Positions 7,556-15,350 of a stretch of 64,000 bases of DNA are shown here, piece by piece. The DNA is taken from positions 62,001-126,000 of the forward strand of contig QCCT01000002.1 in assembly GCA_003281165.1 (NCBI GenBank). The letters are read 5' to 3'. The DNA is from Prochlorococcus sp. AG-347-M18 (GTDB lineage: Bacteria; Cyanobacteriota; Cyanobacteriia; PCC-6307; Cyanobiaceae). A program made the position numbers and the translations under genes. Numbering within the stretch: the stretch's first letter is position 1; the number at the start of each line of letters is the position of its first letter. The notes beneath the pieces were generated by a model, which saw nothing but the letters and a program-made list of their open reading frames with translations, did no database searches and was not told the origin of the DNA.

Positions 7556-8053
7556 ATGCCTAGTAATTGGTCAAAAATAAGAGATGAATGGCTTGATAGA
7601 ACCGCGGTTACGAAAGATGATGCTAAATGGGCATTAGAAGCTTTAATTAATTCTGAAGAAGAGTTATTTGAAATAGAACAAAAAATAAAGAATAAAGAGG
7701 ACACTATAAGCCAAGTAAAATTTTTGAAGAAAAAAGTTAAAGAAACCATTTCCTCTAAAGAAATTAGTCTTGATGATATTGCATTAAATACTTCAAATTC
7801 AAACAAAGTACAGATCTCAGTACCATCAAATCTTACTTATCTTTTGAAAGTTTGGGCCGCAGCAGAAGGAAGAGATCTATCAAGTGTTGCTTTTCAATGT
7901 TTAGAAACTGGTATAAGGGAAATGAAAAGCAAAGGTTCAATACCTTCAATAGCAGTAAATAGATATGACTCGGCCTGTCAAAAGAGGATTGCACTAGCAG
8001 AAGTAAACAATCTATTGGAGAAATACGAATTAGCTCAGGATGAAATTAAATAA
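7556..8053 (+). CDS. Ribbon-helix-helix-like protein with coiled coil (165 aa)
   Basis: Residues about 33-65 are a charged coiled coil (EEELFEIEQKIKNKEDT...). The segment KVQISVPSNLTYLLKVWAAA and the following EGRDLSSVAFQCLETGIREM (about residues 83-123) has the beta-helix-helix layout of ribbon-helix-helix DNA-binding domains: a short strand with alternating polar side chains, then two amphipathic helices. DNA binding is inferred. The downstream gene begins 2 bp after its stop, forming a tight two-gene unit. The 263 bp before it (7293-7555) show no gene that I can support. Confidence 0.6.
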   Translation: MPSNWSKIRDEWLDRTAVTKDDAKWALEALINSEEELFEIEQKIKNKEDTISQVKFLKKKVKETISSKEISLDDIALNTSNSNKVQISVPSNLTYLLKVWAAAEGRDLSSVAFQCLETGIREMKSKGSIPSIAVNRYDSACQKRIALAEVNNLLEKYELAQDEIK

Positions 8054-8055
8054 TT

Positions 8056-8448
8056 ATGAATAACAGAAAAATCATTAAAGGATACAAAACATTAATGTCA
8101 TCAAGATTTAATATAGATACTTCTATAGATAAATCTAAAGATGGAATAATTTATACTCTTTACTCTGATGCATTTAATTCACTTAAAGTTGGTTTTGCTG
8201 AAAATGAAAAGGTACTAGAAAAAAAATTATCAAGTGAAGCATTGATATTATTGGATATGAAAAAAGGCAGAAAGAAAGATCTATGTTTATTAATAACAAC
8301 TCTAAATGAACTTGGCATCAAATATTCGGACAATTTTTATTTCAAATACTCAGGTTCTTTAATGAAACATTTATCTACTTTAGGTTGGCCTGTTGGAAGA
8401 TCACTTTATAAACAAAGAAAGATTAAAAAAGAACTTGTATGTGCATAA
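8056..8448 (+). CDS. Hypothetical protein, possibly degenerate T5orf172/GIY-YIG-like (130 aa)
   Basis: This soluble basic protein is translationally coupled to the ribbon-helix-helix-like protein before it (2-bp gap). The segment IIYTLYSDAFNSLKVGFAEN (about residues 31-50) resembles the Y-x-x-Y-S...K-I-G core of T5orf172/MUG113 domains, and LGWPVGRSLYKQR near the end is basic. The nuclease-type catalytic residues are not convincing, so this is only a possible relationship. No function is assigned. It is convergent with the pentapeptide-repeat gene, with only 2 bp between the stops. Confidence 0.5.
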   Translation: MNNRKIIKGYKTLMSSRFNIDTSIDKSKDGIIYTLYSDAFNSLKVGFAENEKVLEKKLSSEALILLDMKKGRKKDLCLLITTLNELGIKYSDNFYFKYSGSLMKHLSTLGWPVGRSLYKQRKIKKELVCA

Positions 8449-8450
8449 AT

Positions 8451-8924
8451 TTAAATGTAATCGCACTCTAAAGTTTCTCTGGTTTCTCTATTTGTAATTG
8501 GATTAGTTCCAGTAGCGCTTTCACAAAATTTCCTAATAATATCTTTTGGCAAAAAAACATTTGTGAAGTCTGCACCTTGTATTTTTACATTTTCAAACTG
8601 GGTGCTATAAGCAAAAGAATCCTCCAAGTTAGTATTTGATAAATCTGTTCCGTCTAGTACAGCCGAGTCTAAAGTTACTTCTCTTAAGTTGGAGTTACTT
8701 AAATTAGTATCCTTCAATTTTGCTCCGTAAAGTGTCGCATTTTGGAGCTCACAACCTGACAAATTTGCGTCTTGTAAATCAGTTAAATAGAAAGTTGCTC
8801 CTTTTAAATCAGATCCAGAAAAATCAGCCCCTACTAAAGATTGTTTACCATAATCCAACGCGGCTAAGCTTCTAGAAGGGAGGGTTAAAACAACTATTAA
8901 AAAAGTTAAAATTATAAATCTCAT
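8451..8924 (-). CDS. Exported pentapeptide-repeat protein (157 aa)
   Basis: An N-terminal signal peptide (MRFIILTFLIVVLTLPSRSLA) is followed by about 16 pentapeptide repeats of the A(D/N)LXX type (for example GADFSGSDLKGATFYLTDL, then NLSGCELQNATLYGAKL). These predict a right-handed quadrilateral beta-helix. Two C-terminal cysteines (KFCESATG, LECDYI) could form a disulphide. Such proteins are common in the thylakoid lumen of cyanobacteria and most have no known activity. It is transcribed alone, divergent from the GMC oxidoreductase. Confidence 0.85.
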   Translation of the reverse strand: MRFIILTFLIVVLTLPSRSLAALDYGKQSLVGADFSGSDLKGATFYLTDLQDANLSGCELQNATLYGAKLKDTNLSNSNLREVTLDSAVLDGTDLSNTNLEDSFAYSTQFENVKIQGADFTNVFLPKDIIRKFCESATGTNPITNRETRETLECDYI

Positions 8925-9031
8925 TTGTTTGAGTAGTATTTCAATAAATTCTAACTTCTTAAGCTGAAATCTAAAAATTAATTATTTACTGAATGCTATA
9001 TTTATTTAAATAGCAAATCACGAAATAGGTT

Positions 9032-10672
9032 TTGGATATAAGTCCTTATGATGCAATTGTGGTTGGTTCTGGAGCTACAGGAGGAATAGCAGCACTTACA
9101 TTGGCAGAACAAGGGTTCAAAGTTTTAGTAATAGAAGCAGGGCCTCAAGTTAAAAGGCATGAAGCTAGTAATCATGAGCCAAAAAGTACATTAAAAAGAT
9201 TATCAGGAGTCATAACAAAAAAACATGCCAATCAGTGCCAACATCCTGGTTATTGGAAAAATAATCCTGACTTATATTCAAATGAATTGAAGCATCCTTA
9301 TGAATTCCCCAAAAAAAAGCCATTTCTTTGGACACAAGGTAAACAATATGGGGGGAGATCATTAACTTGGGGAGGCATAACATTAAGACTTTCCTCAGAA
9401 GACTTTCATCCGGCTAAAAAAGACGGATTCGGGCCAAACTGGCCTATTTCATACGAAGAAATTTCCCCGCACTACGATTTTATTGAAAATTTCTGCGGAA
9501 TTTATGGACGAAAAGATGATATCAAGGAGGTCCCAAACGGTAAATATATTGGTGAAATTCCTCTTACAGAAAACGAAAATATTTTTGGCAGCAAAGTAAA
9601 ATCAAAATTAAACTATCCATTTATCCAATCAAGAGGATTTGACCGTAATTCATCTGCAAAAGAAAAAAATTGGCCCAAGTCCTCTAGCGTAGGAAGCTCT
9701 TTAAAAAAAGCTTTAGATACTGGAAATGTACAAATAATCTCTAATTACCTAGTGGAGTCTTTTGAAATTAATAAGATAACAGAGCTTGCCTCAAAACTAA
9801 CGATTGTAAACCTAGAAAATGGACACAAAGAAGTATTGGATTGTGACTTAATTCTTCTTTGCGCATCAACAATTTCAACACTGAGAATACTACTGAACTC
9901 AGAATACAAATTAAATTCCTCAGGGTTTAAAGATAATTCTGGGAAATTAGGTAAATACCTAATGGATCACATATCTATCTGTAGATTTTTTTCAGTCCCA
10001 AAAGCAAAAAACTCAGAAAAATCACTAGATAATCCTCCCGATCTTTCTGGAGCTGGAAGCTTCTTTATTCCTTTTGGTTCAAATTTACCAGAAATTGACG
10101 ACATAAATTTCCATAGAGGTTATGGAATCTGGGGGGCAATAGATAGATTAGGCATACCTAAATCGTTGCAAAAAGACGCAAACAAATCCATTGGTTTTCT
10201 TATCGCCCATGGTGAAGTCCTTCCTAAAGAGAAAAACTCAGTTTCTCTCTCAAGAAAAACAGATGAATGGGGAATACCAATTCCCTACATTGAATTCGAA
10301 TGGAGCGAGAATGAGTTAAATATGGCAAAACATATGGAAAAAACAATACAAAAATCAGTCAAAGCTGCAAATGGGAAAATAAAAAATATTGATGAACTAA
10401 TGAATATTCCATTAGGTAGTTTTTTTACAAAAAATTTGATTGCACTTTCAGATAGTCCTCCTCCTCCCGGATATTATATTCATGAGGTAGGGGGAGCACC
10501 AATGGGGTTAAATGAAGAAAATAGCGTAGTTGATAAATTTAATAGATTGTGGAGATGTAAGAATGTACTTGTACTAGATGGAGCATGCTGGCCCACATCA
10601 TCTTGGCAAAGCCCCACACTTACAATGATGGCCTTGAGTAGAAGAGCCTGTTTAAATATTAAAAAGACTTAG
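9032..10672 (+). CDS. GMC-family FAD oxidoreductase
   Basis: Flavoprotein of the glucose-methanol-choline family (546 aa), acting on an unidentified alcohol or sugar. The start is a TTG preceded by AGGT. GSGATGG (residues 12-18) and VIEAG (33-37) form the FAD Rossmann motif, and QGKQYGGRSLTWGGITLR is the flavin-attachment-loop region. YYIHEVGGAPMG supplies the family's catalytic His, and LDGACWPTSSWQSPTLTMMA closes the C-terminal domain. In most relatives that last block reads N-P; here it is S-P, so the usual Asn partner is a Ser. The 3' end overlaps the convergent DUF2811 gene by 14 bp. Confidence 0.88.
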   Translation: MDISPYDAIVVGSGATGGIAALTLAEQGFKVLVIEAGPQVKRHEASNHEPKSTLKRLSGVITKKHANQCQHPGYWKNNPDLYSNELKHPYEFPKKKPFLWTQGKQYGGRSLTWGGITLRLSSEDFHPAKKDGFGPNWPISYEEISPHYDFIENFCGIYGRKDDIKEVPNGKYIGEIPLTENENIFGSKVKSKLNYPFIQSRGFDRNSSAKEKNWPKSSSVGSSLKKALDTGNVQIISNYLVESFEINKITELASKLTIVNLENGHKEVLDCDLILLCASTISTLRILLNSEYKLNSSGFKDNSGKLGKYLMDHISICRFFSVPKAKNSEKSLDNPPDLSGAGSFFIPFGSNLPEIDDINFHRGYGIWGAIDRLGIPKSLQKDANKSIGFLIAHGEVLPKEKNSVSLSRKTDEWGIPIPYIEFEWSENELNMAKHMEKTIQKSVKAANGKIKNIDELMNIPLGSFFTKNLIALSDSPPPPGYYIHEVGGAPMGLNEENSVVDKFNRLWRCKNVLVLDGACWPTSSWQSPTLTMMALSRRACLNIKKT

Positions 10673-10916
10673 AGGGTGTAAATAATTGATTTAAATAAAT
10701 TTCTGAGACAGAATTATCTTTACAACCATTTTGAACAAGAAAAGTAGCTAATGCTGAATTTATAAGCTTATACTGATCCCAAGTCGGATTACTTAATACG
10801 AAATCTTTCATAGTGTTATAAAGAGTTTCTGAAAGCTCTGTTTCTAATGAGACATTTTTTGAAGAGCACTCTACGAGTTTCTTATCAGTTAAATTTGTTT
10901 GGCTAATTTGATCCAT
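10659..10916 (-). CDS. DUF2811 family protein (85 aa)
   Basis: The core NVSLETELSETLYNTMKDF, then NPTWDQYKLINSALATFLVQ and NGCKDNSVSEIYLNQLF, matches my memory of the small cyanobacterial DUF2811 family. It is soluble and helical, with two Cys and one conserved Trp. The function is unknown. It overlaps the end of the GMC oxidoreductase gene by 14 bp on the opposite strand. Its promoter must lie in the 380-bp spacer to its right. Confidence 0.75.
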   Translation of the reverse strand: MDQISQTNLTDKKLVECSSKNVSLETELSETLYNTMKDFVLSNPTWDQYKLINSALATFLVQNGCKDNSVSEIYLNQLFTPSKSF

Positions 10917-11070
10917 AAATTTATTTTTCTACATCAACAATAATGATATTTTTCTCTAAAAATATCAAGAAAAATCTTCTGGTAAACTTTTCAAATTATC
11001 AAATAAGACTCATGTAATAAGTGGGTTTTTAAAAAACTTCTTTTTCAAATAAGGAAATTGAAAAGAACTT

Positions 11071-11108
11071 AAAAAAAAGTCAACAATAATGTTGAAGTCC
11101 TGTTTTTT
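11071..11108 (-). terminator. Intrinsic terminator-like hairpin (minus strand, possibly bidirectional)
   Basis: TCAACA-ATAA-TGTTGA (11080-11095) is a perfect 6-bp stem with a 4-nt loop. On the minus strand it is followed after one base by eight U. On the plus strand a U run also follows about 7 nt later, so it could stop transcripts from both sides. It is about 190 bp from the end of cbiX, further than usual for a gene's own terminator. Confidence 0.5.
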
Positions 11109-11136
11109 TTAAAAAATACTGCCATTTCTAATCCAG

Positions 11137-11178
11137 TGTGGATTTGGACGTGGAAAACAACCTGCAAATTGTGGAAAA
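11137..11178 (-). promoter_or_regulatory. Cluster of three DnaA-box-like nonamers
   Basis: Read on the minus strand, TTTTCCACA (11170-11178) is identical to the nonamer described as the cyanobacterial DnaA box. TTTTCCACG (11149-11157) and AAATCCACA (11137-11145) differ from it at one and two positions. All three have the same orientation within 42 bp. No dnaA, dnaN or AT-rich unwinding array is next to them, so this is not taken as the origin. A DnaA-titration or DnaA-controlled promoter role is possible. Confidence 0.35.
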
Positions 11179-11296
11179 TCTAGCTCAAAATACTTTCACG
11201 ATTTTATATTAAGAATACTTATATGTAGTGAGTCTATTAAGACTAAGTCGAGAAAGAGACAGGTGATTCATTGATTTCAACGGATTTTCTTAAGAT

Positions 11297-12406
11297 TTAG
11301 TCTTTATTAGGCAAGCGAAGCGTGACAGGTCCTAAAGGGTGTTTTGAATTTGGATAAATACTATGGTGATGGTGTGGGTGATTATGTTCATGTTGATGAG
11401 CCTCTACATGTTCATGTTCTAAGTAATCGCCTACTCCTGTATCTGATTTTTCTTGATTATGAGTTGGGATTTGATTTTGTATTTCACAAGCACCATTACA
11501 TTCAGGATCACATAAATCACAGCTGATACCCAAGCCCTCTACATGGTCATGATGACTTTCTTGGACCATTCCAACTTCTTTTTCAAAGCCAAATAAATTT
11601 GATCTATATTTACAAGTTGAGCAATTCATAAAATTATTACTTTTGTTATTAAGAATCTCTTCAATCCTTTCTACAAAAGTGTCGACCACATAAGACTGTG
11701 ACGAAAGATATTTTGCATGTATAAATGAAATATTTGGATTATTAATCGCAACTAAATCACTTTGCCTTTTTATTCTTGTAACAAGGACACCTGAGAAAAG
11801 AAAATAAGGGAAAACAATTATATTTTTATAACCAAGTCTCACAACATTTTTCAAGCCAGGTTCAACAAGTGGGAAAGTTACTCCAGAAAAAACTGTTTCC
11901 CCCCACCCTAAACCAATACCCTCTACGATCATTCTCGTAATTTTTGAAACATTGGAATTCGCATCAGGGTCAGAAGAGCCTCTACCCACAACAACTAATA
12001 ATGATTCTTCAGGTTTGAGATTATTATTTTGTTTAAATACATCTTTTACTCTTTCACAAGCTGCACTAATCATTAAATTATTAATACCTAATTCTCTTCC
12101 ATAAATAATTTCAATCCCTGTTTTACTTGAATAATTCATAAGCAGGCTAGGTATATCATTTTTTACATGGCCAGCAGCGAAAAGCATTGCAGGTATTGCA
12201 ATTACTTTTTTTATAGAAAGATCTTTTAACTTGTTTAAAGCATCAACAATCGAAGGTTTAGCAAATTCCAAGAAACCATATTCAACTAAAAAATTTGGAT
12301 ATCTTTTTTGGATGAAATTAGTTAATTCTTGAAATTCAGTAATGGCTAGTTTATTTCTACTTCCATGTCCACAGATAAGTATCCCGACTTGATTATTTAA
12401 CTTCAA
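11297..12406 (-). CDS. cbiX: Sirohydrochlorin chelatase (CbiX, long form)
   Basis: Inserts Co2+ or Fe2+ into sirohydrochlorin (cobalamin or siroheme branch). The first CbiX domain opens with VGILICGHGSRNK, which carries the catalytic His. The second contains LLVVVGRGSSDPDANSN. The C-terminus has clustered cysteines (NCSTCKYRS, ISCDLCDPECNGAC) and a His-rich tail (EHNHPHHHHS). This fits long CbiX proteins that carry an Fe-S cluster and a metal-binding tail. I chose the TTG at 12406 because the domain begins there. The longer frame to 12502 would overlap the divergent FAD-oxidoreductase gene by 34 bp. TTG codons at 12427 and 12421 are alternatives. Confidence 0.85.
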   Translation of the reverse strand: MKLNNQVGILICGHGSRNKLAITEFQELTNFIQKRYPNFLVEYGFLEFAKPSIVDALNKLKDLSIKKVIAIPAMLFAAGHVKNDIPSLLMNYSSKTGIEIIYGRELGINNLMISAACERVKDVFKQNNNLKPEESLLVVVGRGSSDPDANSNVSKITRMIVEGIGLGWGETVFSGVTFPLVEPGLKNVVRLGYKNIIVFPYFLFSGVLVTRIKRQSDLVAINNPNISFIHAKYLSSQSYVVDTFVERIEEILNNKSNNFMNCSTCKYRSNLFGFEKEVGMVQESHHDHVEGLGISCDLCDPECNGACEIQNQIPTHNQEKSDTGVGDYLEHEHVEAHQHEHNHPHHHHSIYPNSKHPLGPVTLRLPNKD

Positions 12407-12468
12407 ATCTAAATTATCCAAATTCAAATTATTACTTATACCATAATAGTAAAGAACAATATCATGTA

Positions 12469-13749
12469 GTGAAAAATAATAATAACTTGCTTGAAGTTCC
12501 AAATATCAACTCAAAGGATGCAAAATTAAAGAAATTAATTTATGACGTGGATGAATCCTTATTTAATGAGGATAACTATTCTTACGAAAAATTCGAGCAC
12601 CTTTGCGTGTGTAGTGGAGGTACAACTTCTAGCTGTGCAAAAAATGGTTTTACAACTCTTGATCTAAGAAAAAATCACAGCAAAATTCATCTTGATAGAA
12701 AAACCAATTTAGTAACAATTGGGGGTGGTGTAATAATGGGGGATCTATTAAATCATTTACAAAAATATAATCGAAGTTTTCCAATAGGACTGTCTAAACT
12801 TCCTGGAGCAGGATATATACTTACTGGTGGAGTAAGCCCGCTCAGTAGAACCTACGGATTAGCCATTGATAATATTGAATCAATAAAAGGTTTCTTGGGC
12901 AATGGCACATTTATTTCTTTAAGAAAAAATCAACTAAATACAGAAGAACAATTAATTTGGGAGGGAATTAAAGGCGCAGCACCCTTCTTTTCAATTATTA
13001 CCGAAATAGAACTTAAGACTATCCAATCTAATTCAATTAAGGTCATTGAAGGATTTGTAAATCTAAATGAACTTACAGAAATAATAAACCTATCAGAGGA
13101 ATTTCCAGAAAATATTAGTCTTCAATGGATTTATGCCCAAAAAATTTACATATATATTTTTGCTGAACTCAAAAATAATTTAGAGGATGAAAGAACAGAA
13201 GAATACCTAATACTTCTAGACAAATTCCCTACTCTAGAAAAACAATTTTATGAAAACTTTAACAAAATAAATTTCTTCCCTAAGGAATTGAATTTATATG
13301 AGCTGAATGCAAATAACCATTCTGAGGTAATTAGTCTTCTTGGAGAAGATTTAAAAAATGATATCCCAATTTTCATAAAATGTTTGGATGAAATAATGGA
13401 TAATAAACCTAATAATTCCTGTTACATTGCTTCTCAACAATTAGGTTGCAAAACTAAAAAGTTAAATCATGGCTCAAGCTTTTTTGTTCATAGAAAAAGC
13501 ACTTGGAAACCATGGATTTATGCATCATGGAAAAAAAATGATCTTAAAGAAAAAGAAGTAGCTTTGGAATGGATTTATAAATCGTGGAGCAAGCTAAAAA
13601 AGTTTTATCCAAATATTCACTTAGCCCAATTGCATAATCATTTGAATTCGCATGATGAAGAAATTACATTAGCCTTTGGAGATAGAATCAATGAATTAAA
13701 AACTTTAAAGAATATTTTTGACCCACAAGGTATTTTGCCTCCTTTATGA
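12469..13749 (+). CDS. FAD-binding oxidoreductase (PCMH type)
   Basis: A 426-residue flavoenzyme of the FAD-linked oxidase (PCMH) fold, starting at a GTG. FEHLCVCSGGTTSSC is the FAD pyrophosphate loop (the family usually has a G-R/S-G-H-S type loop). LVTIGGGVIMGDLLNHL and the following GLSKLPGAGYILTGGVSPL with SRTYGLAIDNIESI are the conserved FAD-domain strands. The C-terminus IHLAQLHNHLNSH...FDPQGILPPL is like berberine-bridge enzymes. No covalent-FAD His is evident. The substrate is unknown. It is divergent from cbiX, with a short shared promoter region. Confidence 0.78.
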   Translation: MKNNNNLLEVPNINSKDAKLKKLIYDVDESLFNEDNYSYEKFEHLCVCSGGTTSSCAKNGFTTLDLRKNHSKIHLDRKTNLVTIGGGVIMGDLLNHLQKYNRSFPIGLSKLPGAGYILTGGVSPLSRTYGLAIDNIESIKGFLGNGTFISLRKNQLNTEEQLIWEGIKGAAPFFSIITEIELKTIQSNSIKVIEGFVNLNELTEIINLSEEFPENISLQWIYAQKIYIYIFAELKNNLEDERTEEYLILLDKFPTLEKQFYENFNKINFFPKELNLYELNANNHSEVISLLGEDLKNDIPIFIKCLDEIMDNKPNNSCYIASQQLGCKTKKLNHGSSFFVHRKSTWKPWIYASWKKNDLKEKEVALEWIYKSWSKLKKFYPNIHLAQLHNHLNSHDEEITLAFGDRINELKTLKNIFDPQGILPPL

Positions 13750-13779
13750 GGTAACTTCTTAATTATAAAGAAACTTAAA

Positions 13780-15345
13780 ATGTCAAATTTCTCAAGATAT
13801 TTATCTAAAAATTGGTTAGATGATCCAAAGTCAAATATTCTCTCAGGCTTAGTTGTTGCTTTTGCAATGATCCCAGAAGCAATTGCTTTTTCAGGTATTG
13901 CTGGTGTAGATCCTAAAGTTGGCCTTTTTGGTGCATTTTGCTTATCTATAACAATTGCGATTGTTGGAGGAAGAAGGGGGATGATCACTTCAGCTACAGG
14001 TTCAACAGCTCTTTTGATGACTGGACTTGTTGCTTATGGAGAATCACAAGCTCCTGGATTAGGAGTCCCATATCTTATTGCAGCTGGAATATTAACTGGA
14101 ATTTTCCAAATTCTTTGGGGATATTTAAGACTTGCCTATCAAATGCGATTCGTGCCGACGGGAGTATTAAGTGGATTTGTAAATGCACTGGCGCTTTTAA
14201 TATTTCAGGCACAACTGCCTCAGTTAGGAATAGGTATTAAAGAATCAAAAGGATTAATTGAACAAACTTTGAGTCAGTATCCAGTTAACTCTCAGATCCC
14301 AGTAGTTTGGATTCTTGTAATCCTAGGATTAATAATTATCTATGGGCTTCCAAAAATCACAAAAGTAGTCCCTTCTCAACTTATCGCGATAGTAGTAATT
14401 ACTCTCATAAGCATATTCTTGAATCTAGATGTCCCAACAGTTAGCGATTTGGGTAAATTACCTGATGGATTACCAAGTATTTCTCTTCCTTTTGGATCAA
14501 TAGAAAATGGAAAAGTACCTTTTAGTCTTGAAACATTAGGAATTATTTTACCGACTGCACTTGCAATATCTCTCGTGGGTTTAATGGAAACCTTTTTAAC
14601 TCAAGACATTTTAGACGATGTAACTGATACAAGTTCTAATAAAAATAAAGAAGCAAGAGGACAGGGAATCGCAAATATTGTGGCATCCTTATTTGGTGGA
14701 ATGGCAGGATGTGCCTTAGTTGGGCAATCTGTTATGAATACTGAAAATGGTGGTAAATCTAGATTATCAACTCTCTCCTCAGGTATATCTCTACTAATTA
14801 TGATTATCCTCTTGAAGTCTTGGATTGGAGCAATACCAATGGCTGCTTTAGTAGCAATCATGATAACGATCGCAATAAGTACAGCAGATATAAATGGATT
14901 AAAAAATATTAGAAAGATACCTAAAAGTGATACTGCAGTAATGCTTATGACTTTTGCGGTAACAATGCTGACAAAACCTCATAATCTTGCACTTGGAGTT
15001 ATTGCTGGAGTTTCATTAGCTGCAATCCTTTTCAGCAGAAAAGTCGCAAAAGTTATAATTGTTTCAAGAGCTAAAGAAAATAATTTGACTACCTACAAAG
15101 TAAAAGGACAATTATTTTTTGTAAGTAAAATTTATTTCTTACAAGGATTTGATATCCATGAACATCCAGAAAATATTGTAATTGATATGTCTTTAGCTCA
15201 TATTTGGGATCAAAGTGGCGTTGTTGCTCTTGAGCAAATTATTAGAAAGTTCCAGAATGGTGGTTCTAAAGTTGAAATTGTAGGATTAAATAAAGAAAGT
15301 CTTAACTTATTTGAAAGACTAGGTGGTATAGAAAACGCTCATTAA
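13780..15345 (+). CDS. SulP-family anion transporter with STAS domain
   Basis: A secondary anion transporter (521 aa) with ten or more membrane helices followed by a cytoplasmic STAS domain from about residue 425 to 521 (YFLQGFDIHEHPENIVIDMS...). Typical SulP segments are SGLVVAFAMIPEAIAFSGIA near the N-terminus and MRFVPTGVLSGFVNALALL in the middle. SulP proteins move sulfate or, as with BicA, bicarbonate with Na+. The sequence alone does not settle the substrate. Lying beside metA and metY could hint at sulfate, while BicA-like transporters are usual in marine cyanobacteria. It is convergent with metA (5-bp gap). Confidence 0.88.
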   Translation: MSNFSRYLSKNWLDDPKSNILSGLVVAFAMIPEAIAFSGIAGVDPKVGLFGAFCLSITIAIVGGRRGMITSATGSTALLMTGLVAYGESQAPGLGVPYLIAAGILTGIFQILWGYLRLAYQMRFVPTGVLSGFVNALALLIFQAQLPQLGIGIKESKGLIEQTLSQYPVNSQIPVVWILVILGLIIIYGLPKITKVVPSQLIAIVVITLISIFLNLDVPTVSDLGKLPDGLPSISLPFGSIENGKVPFSLETLGIILPTALAISLVGLMETFLTQDILDDVTDTSSNKNKEARGQGIANIVASLFGGMAGCALVGQSVMNTENGGKSRLSTLSSGISLLIMIILLKSWIGAIPMAALVAIMITIAISTADINGLKNIRKIPKSDTAVMLMTFAVTMLTKPHNLALGVIAGVSLAAILFSRKVAKVIIVSRAKENNLTTYKVKGQLFFVSKIYFLQGFDIHEHPENIVIDMSLAHIWDQSGVVALEQIIRKFQNGGSKVEIVGLNKESLNLFERLGGIENAH

Positions 15346-15350
15346 AAAAG

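Larger units (their letters stand above)
10917..11296. other. 380-bp intergenic block with terminator, DnaA-box-like cluster and palindrome
   Basis: I find no protein gene here. It holds a hairpin with U tract (11071-11108), three DnaA-box-like nonamers (11137-11178), and the palindrome AGTCT-ATTA-AGACT (11231-11244). It lies downstream of cbiX and upstream of the DUF2811 gene, both on the minus strand. A minus-strand small RNA running from about 11200 to the terminator would fit the layout, but its promoter is only guessed from TATAAA-like sequence near 11200. Confidence 0.45.

Noticed and set aside
7540-7806. 88-codon minus-strand frame
   Set aside because: It is antisense to the ribbon-helix-helix-like gene and its Phe/Ser-rich translation is what the complement of a Lys/Glu-rich coiled coil gives.
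11137-11178. Chromosomal origin of replication
   Set aside because: Only three DnaA-like boxes and no dnaN, dnaA, AT-rich unwinding repeats or strand switch; kept only as a possible regulatory cluster.
11344-11526. 60-codon plus-strand frame rich in His/Val/Asp
   Set aside because: It is the complement of the His-rich CbiX tail, whose repeated codons keep the opposite frame open.
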